DNA of 8,638 nt from an uncultured Collinsella sp. GTDB lineage: Bacteria; Actinomycetota; Coriobacteriia; Coriobacteriales; Coriobacteriaceae. The notes under the pieces were generated by a model, which saw only the letters and a list, made by a program, of their open reading frames with translations, had not been told where the DNA came from and did not search any database. Positions 5,726 to 8,638 of the stretch are shown piece after piece; positions within the stretch are counted from its first letter, which is position 1, and each line of letters opens with the position of its first letter. The stretch spans positions 1-8,638 of the forward strand of contig UQMW01000065.1 of the NCBI GenBank assembly GCA_900542275.1. The letters are read 5' to 3'. A program made the position numbers and the translations under genes.

Positions 5726-7246
5726 GTGGCCCAAGAGACGTTTAGCGATCGCCTGCGACAGGCTATGTCCGATCGCGACGTTCGCCAGTCGGACGTGATC
5801 CGCGCATCGGAGATGCTCGGCAAAAAACTCGGCAAGAGTCAGATGAGCCAATATGTGAGTGGCAAGACGATCCCGCGGCGCGATGTGGCAGAGCTGCTCG
5901 CCCGTATTTTGGAGGTCGATGTTACCTGGCTGCTCGCCGGTGACGCCGATCAAGGCGAGACGTCCTCGTCCCATAACTTTGCCAAATCCGAACCTAGTCC
6001 CTCAGCTCAAATTCCAAGGAGCACCACCATGCGTACTTTTTCTAAATCCACCAAGCTCGATAACGTCCTGTATGACGTGCGCGGTCCCGTCGTCGACGAG
6101 GCTGCCCGTATGGAGGACGAGGGCGAGCGCATTCTCAAGCTCAATATCGGCAACCCCGCGCCCTTTGGTTTTCGCACGCCCGACGAGGTCATTAAGGACA
6201 TGCGCCAGCAGCTGCCCGACTGCGAAGGCTATTCCAACTCGCGCGGCCTGTTCTCCGCGCGCAAGGCGATCATGCAGTACTCGCAGATCAAGGGCCTGCC
6301 CAATGTTCAGATGGAGCACATCTACACGGGCAACGGCGTGTCCGAGCTCATTCAGCTTTCGATGAACGCACTGCTCGATAACGGCGACGAGATCCTGATT
6401 CCCAGCCCCGATTACCCGCTGTGGACGGCGTGCGCAACCCTTGCCGGCGGACATCCCGTGCACTATCTGTGCGACGAGCAGGCGGATTGGTATCCCGATC
6501 TGGAGGATATGGAGTCCAAAATCACGAGCGCGACTAAAGCCCTCGTCATCATCAACCCCAACAACCCCACGGGTTCCGTCTATCCGCGCGAGGTGCTCGA
6601 GGGCATCGTCGAGGTTGCACGCAGGCATCAGCTGATGATTTTTGCCGATGAGATCTACGACCGCCTGTGCATGGACGGCTACGAGCACGTCTCGATTGCC
6701 TCGCTCGCTCCCGATCTGCCCTGCGTCACCTTTAGCGGTCTTTCCAAGTCGCACATGATCGCGGGCTATCGTATTGGCTGGATGGTGCTTTCGGGCAACC
6801 AGCGCTGCATGAGCGACTTCATCATGGGCATCAACATGCTCTCCAATATGCGCCTGTGCTCCAACGTGCCGGCTCAGTCGATCGTTCAGACGGCACTTGG
6901 TGGCCATCAGTCCGTCAACGACTACATCCGCCCCGGCGGTCGTGTCTACGAGCAGCGCAACTTTGTGTATGAGGCGCTCAACAAGATTGATGGCATCTCG
7001 GTGGTTAAGCCGCGTGCAGCGTTCTACATCTTTCCCAAGATGGATGTGAAGAAGTTCAACATCACCGATGACGAGCAGTTCGCCCTTGACCTGCTGCACG
7101 AGAAGAAGATCCTGATCACGCGCGGCGGCGGCTTCAACTGGGCTGAGCCCGACCACTTCCGTATCGTGTACCTGCCGCGCATGGAAGTGCTCAAAGAGTC
7201 CCTCGAAGACCTCGCCGACTTCTTCGATCACTACCGCCAGAGCTAG
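5726..7246 (+). CDS. Fused XRE-type HTH and alanine aminotransferase (AlaA-like)
   Basis: This is a 506-residue fusion. Residues 5-72 form a Cro/CI-like HTH (FSDRLRQAMSDRDVRQSDVI, KSQMSQYVSGKTIPRRDVAE, TWLLAG). Residues 73-101 are a Ser/Pro-rich linker, and 102-506 are a complete class I/II PLP aminotransferase. That part closely resembles E. coli AlaA as I recall it (KLNIGNPAPFGF, IYTGNGVSELI, SPDYPLWTA, VKPRAAFYIFPK). AlaA makes alanine from pyruvate and glutamate in the cytosol. Its catalytic set is intact: the PLP lysine is residue 341 (SGLSKS), with NPNNPTG, ADEIY and the substrate arginine in DHFRIV. The start is GTG 5726, with AAGGAGG 5 nt upstream. An upstream in-frame ATG at 5687 lacks such a site. 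I infer a metabolic enzyme that may also bind the phased boxes upstream. A terminator follows directly. Confidence 0.85.
   Translation: MAQETFSDRLRQAMSDRDVRQSDVIRASEMLGKKLGKSQMSQYVSGKTIPRRDVAELLARILEVDVTWLLAGDADQGETSSSHNFAKSEPSPSAQIPRSTTMRTFSKSTKLDNVLYDVRGPVVDEAARMEDEGERILKLNIGNPAPFGFRTPDEVIKDMRQQLPDCEGYSNSRGLFSARKAIMQYSQIKGLPNVQMEHIYTGNGVSELIQLSMNALLDNGDEILIPSPDYPLWTACATLAGGHPVHYLCDEQADWYPDLEDMESKITSATKALVIINPNNPTGSVYPREVLEGIVEVARRHQLMIFADEIYDRLCMDGYEHVSIASLAPDLPCVTFSGLSKSHMIAGYRIGWMVLSGNQRCMSDFIMGINMLSNMRLCSNVPAQSIVQTALGGHQSVNDYIRPGGRVYEQRNFVYEALNKIDGISVVKPRAAFYIFPKMDVKKFNITDDEQFALDLLHEKKILITRGGGFNWAEPDHFRIVYLPRMEVLKESLEDLADFFDHYRQS
6016..6021 (+). promoter_or_regulatory. Internal ribosome site before the aminotransferase domain
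   Basis: AAGGAG lies 7 nt before the ATG at 6029, in the same frame as the HTH fusion, at the end of the linker. Its strength and spacing match the real gene starts in this window. It could allow separate synthesis of a 405-residue enzyme. Confidence 0.6.
6029..7246 (+). CDS. alaA: Alanine aminotransferase, internal-start form
   Basis: Translation from the ATG at 6029 would give 405 residues, the usual length of AlaA. The PLP lysine falls at residue 240 and the substrate arginine at 378. It is the same reading frame as the longer HTH fusion, so this is an alternative product and not a second gene. Automated annotation could choose either start. I infer that both forms may exist, because each start has its own good ribosome site and the HTH coding stretch has no stop codon before this ATG. 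Confidence 0.55.
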   Translation: MRTFSKSTKLDNVLYDVRGPVVDEAARMEDEGERILKLNIGNPAPFGFRTPDEVIKDMRQQLPDCEGYSNSRGLFSARKAIMQYSQIKGLPNVQMEHIYTGNGVSELIQLSMNALLDNGDEILIPSPDYPLWTACATLAGGHPVHYLCDEQADWYPDLEDMESKITSATKALVIINPNNPTGSVYPREVLEGIVEVARRHQLMIFADEIYDRLCMDGYEHVSIASLAPDLPCVTFSGLSKSHMIAGYRIGWMVLSGNQRCMSDFIMGINMLSNMRLCSNVPAQSIVQTALGGHQSVNDYIRPGGRVYEQRNFVYEALNKIDGISVVKPRAAFYIFPKMDVKKFNITDDEQFALDLLHEKKILITRGGGFNWAEPDHFRIVYLPRMEVLKESLEDLADFFDHYRQS

Positions 7247-7270
7247 TGGGATAGAAGTTCCGCACTATGA

Positions 7271-7309
7271 AAAGCTCCCTGCAGTTGTTTTGCTGCAGGG
7301 AGCTTTCTT
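7271..7309. terminator. Bidirectional terminator, alaA fusion and def
   Basis: Bases 7271-7284 pair perfectly with 7293-7306 (14 bp, 8-nt loop). The plus strand continues TTTCTT, and the minus strand continues TTTTCATA. It sits between the converging aminotransferase and deformylase genes and can serve both. Confidence 0.85.
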
Positions 7310-7321
7310 GAATCGGCGGAA

Positions 7322-7732
7322 CTAAATAACGATTCCTTGACAGTGGTCGATTTCGTGTTGGATGATCTCGGCGGTGTAGCCCGAGAAGTTCTTGATGCGG
7401 TGGACAAAGCTCTCGTCCAGATATTCCACCTTAATGCGGCGATAACGAGTGCAGGGACGCCCGCCGACGAGCGAAAGGCATCCTTCGCTCGTCTGATAGG
7501 CATTGACCTGCTCAAGAATTTGAGGGTTGTACATCAGGAGTGTCCTGTTGCCGTCCTTTACGCAGATGATGCGTTTGCGCACACCGATCATGTTGGCGGC
7601 GAGGCCCACGCACTCGCGCTCATGCTCGTGGAGTGTATCCAGGAGATCCTGCCCGGTCGCGGCGTCTTCGGGTCCCGCGTCTTCGGAAGGCAGGCGTAAA
7701 AAGAACTCGGATTTCATGATGGGCTTAATCAT
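7322..7732 (-). CDS. def: Peptide deformylase family protein, short form
   Basis: Peptide deformylase removes the formyl group from the N-terminal methionine of new proteins. All three family motifs are present: GLAANMIG (43-50), EGCLSL (83-88) and QHEIDH (125-130). The metal ligands are Cys85, His126 and His130, with Glu127 catalytic. The glutamine of classical motif I (GLAAxQ) is Met48 here. At 136 residues it ends just after motif III and lacks the longer C-terminal part of E. coli Def. I recall similar 136-residue GMAANMIG-type proteins in streptococci and clostridia, so this looks like a recognised subfamily and not a decayed gene. Whether it deformylates peptides is unclear. The start at ATG 7732 has AAGGAG (7744-7739) 6 nt upstream. 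It is a single-gene unit. Confidence 0.85.
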   Translation of the reverse strand: MIKPIMKSEFFLRLPSEDAGPEDAATGQDLLDTLHEHERECVGLAANMIGVRKRIICVKDGNRTLLMYNPQILEQVNAYQTSEGCLSLVGGRPCTRYRRIKVEYLDESFVHRIKNFSGYTAEIIQHEIDHCQGIVI

Positions 7733-7777
7733 GGCGGGCTCCTTAAGGTGGACACGTTTGGTTCAGGTCATGATACC

Positions 7778-7789
7778 GCGACATGTCGC
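7778..7789. promoter_or_regulatory. 12-bp palindrome between def and the RGG gene
   Basis: GCGACATGTCGC is a perfect palindrome in the 214-bp gap between two divergent genes. A second small dyad, ATGTG-TG-CACAT, follows at 7794-7805. They could be binding sites for a regulator of either gene. The rest of the gap (7806-7940) holds a short 5-bp hairpin (7899-7914) and no promoter hexamers I would defend. Confidence 0.3.
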
Positions 7790-7946
7790 ATTAATGTGTG
7801 CACATAGATTCTGCAGCTAGATTGGAAGGCGACACCATAAACTAATGGGCGTTTTGCCGAGAGGCATGAATGTTTAAAGCGCAAAGAGTGCGCGACGGGC
7901 CCCGCGAATGGGGCGATGATGCTCGAGAGGGCCAAGAAGGAGTCTC

Positions 7947-8638
7947 ATGTCTGAGAACGAAGAGATTATGAACGAGACCGAGAACGAGACCATGGCTGCC
8001 GAGGTTGAGGCAGTCGAGACCGTGGAGACCGAAGCTGCCGAGGTTGAGGCTGCTGACGAGGTTTCCGCCGAGGAGGAGGCCGAGGTTGTCGAGGCCGCCG
8101 CTGATTACGATGACGAAGAGCTGATGGACAAGATGCAGAAGGCCGCTCGCCTGCTGCGTAGCCGTCGCTTTGCTATTTCCAAGGAGGAGGAGGCCAAGGC
8201 CGAGCGCATGGCGAACATCGAGCGCGCCATCAAGCTTCTTGACCTCAAGCCCAAGATGGAGCAGAAGGAAATGTCCGACCTGCTGGGCATGCGCCTTCGC
8301 GAGCTCGATGGCCTGATGGCCGAGGCCGAGGCTGCCGATCTGGTCGGCCGCATCGACGACGCCGAGGGCGATATGCGCAAGATCGTCGTCTTCGCTGCCG
8401 AGGATGCCGCTGAGGGCCTGGTCGAGCTTGCCAACAAGAAGGAGAAGCTCCTGCCCGAGCTTTCTTACGAGGAGGCCACCGAGCTGATGGCCGCTCTCGA
8501 TAAGGTTATTGCTCCGCTCGTCGCCATGGGCCTGGACGAGGACCGCGGTCCTCGCGGCGGTCGTGACGATCGCGGTGGCCGTGGTGGCGACCGTGGCGGT
8601 CGCGGCGGCTTTGGCGATCGCGGTGGCCGTGGCGGTGA
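7947..8638 (+). CDS. MarR-like winged-helix protein with acidic N-tail and RGG tail (3' end cut off)
   Basis: The first 230 residues are visible and the frame is still open at the window end. The start ATG 7947 has AAGGAG 5 nt upstream (7937-7942). Residues 1-58 are Glu/Ala-rich with no Lys or Arg up to residue 61. They include a near-repeat of AAEVEA encoded by a 17-bp DNA repeat (7995-8011, 8034-8050). Residues 62-195 look like a MarR fold: a helix, an HTH (MEQKEMSDLLGMRLRELDGL, 104-123), a wing (GRIDDAEGDMRKIVVF, 134-149, with the D-x-x-x-D-x-R pattern) and C-terminal dimer-like helices. From residue 200 the chain is Gly/Arg/Asp-rich with seven RGG motifs. RGG tails usually bind RNA. I infer a nucleic-acid-binding protein. 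The wHTH call is by pattern and less certain than the RGG tail. Confidence 0.8.
   Translation, partial: MSENEEIMNETENETMAAEVEAVETVETEAAEVEAADEVSAEEEAEVVEAAADYDDEELMDKMQKAARLLRSRRFAISKEEEAKAERMANIERAIKLLDLKPKMEQKEMSDLLGMRLRELDGLMAEAEAADLVGRIDDAEGDMRKIVVFAAEDAAEGLVELANKKEKLLPELSYEEATELMAALDKVIAPLVAMGLDEDRGPRGGRDDRGGRGGDRGGRGGFGDRGGRGG

Noticed and set aside
6002..7231. Open frame of 409 codons on the minus strand opposite the aminotransferase
   Set aside because: It mirrors the strong codon bias of the real gene, has no recognisable domain and lies entirely antisense to a well-identified enzyme.

Overview
The window looks like chromosomal DNA from a GC-rich, gut-associated Gram-positive bacterium. 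The best guess is a Coriobacteriia member such as Collinsella. Three things point there: strong AAGGAG-type ribosome sites with frequent GTG starts, a choloylglycine (bile salt) hydrolase, and the general gene complement. The genus is an inference from recall, not from a search.

Layout, left to right. Positions 1-78 hold a large imperfect inverted repeat, followed at 135-168 by a strong terminator for something outside the window. A bile salt hydrolase (235-1200, +) faces a Kup potassium transporter (3518-1282, -), and the two share a hairpin terminator at 1224-1259. The kup gene is broken. An exact 8-bp tandem duplication (2117-2132) shifts the frame just after the last membrane helix and cuts the 12-helix core from its cytoplasmic domain. 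Removing one copy restores a 742-residue frame. Upstream of kup on the same strand is an EamA/DMT exporter (4587-3676). It diverges from a LysR regulator (4706-5563, +), with a LysR-type operator between them.

Next is the most unusual gene (5726-7246, +). A Cro/CI-type helix-turn-helix domain of about 70 residues is joined in frame to a complete alanine aminotransferase of the AlaA type. A second ribosome site and ATG inside the gene could release the normal 405-residue enzyme by itself. Upstream lie three AAATTGAAC boxes, one of them half of a perfect palindrome. They sit 42 and 31 bp apart, about four and three helical turns, which suggests autoregulation by the fused HTH. A bidirectional terminator separates this gene from a convergent 136-residue peptide deformylase-family protein (7732-7322, -), in which the usual motif-I glutamine is methionine.

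At the right edge is a gene cut off by the window end (7947 onward, +). It encodes an acidic, lysine/arginine-free N-terminal tail, a MarR-like winged-helix core and an RGG-repeat tail. This is an unusual architecture for a bacterial regulator.

The genes do not form one pathway. They are small transcription units, each with its own signals. The parts most worth following up are the HTH-aminotransferase fusion with its phased operators, the kup duplication, and the MarR-RGG protein.
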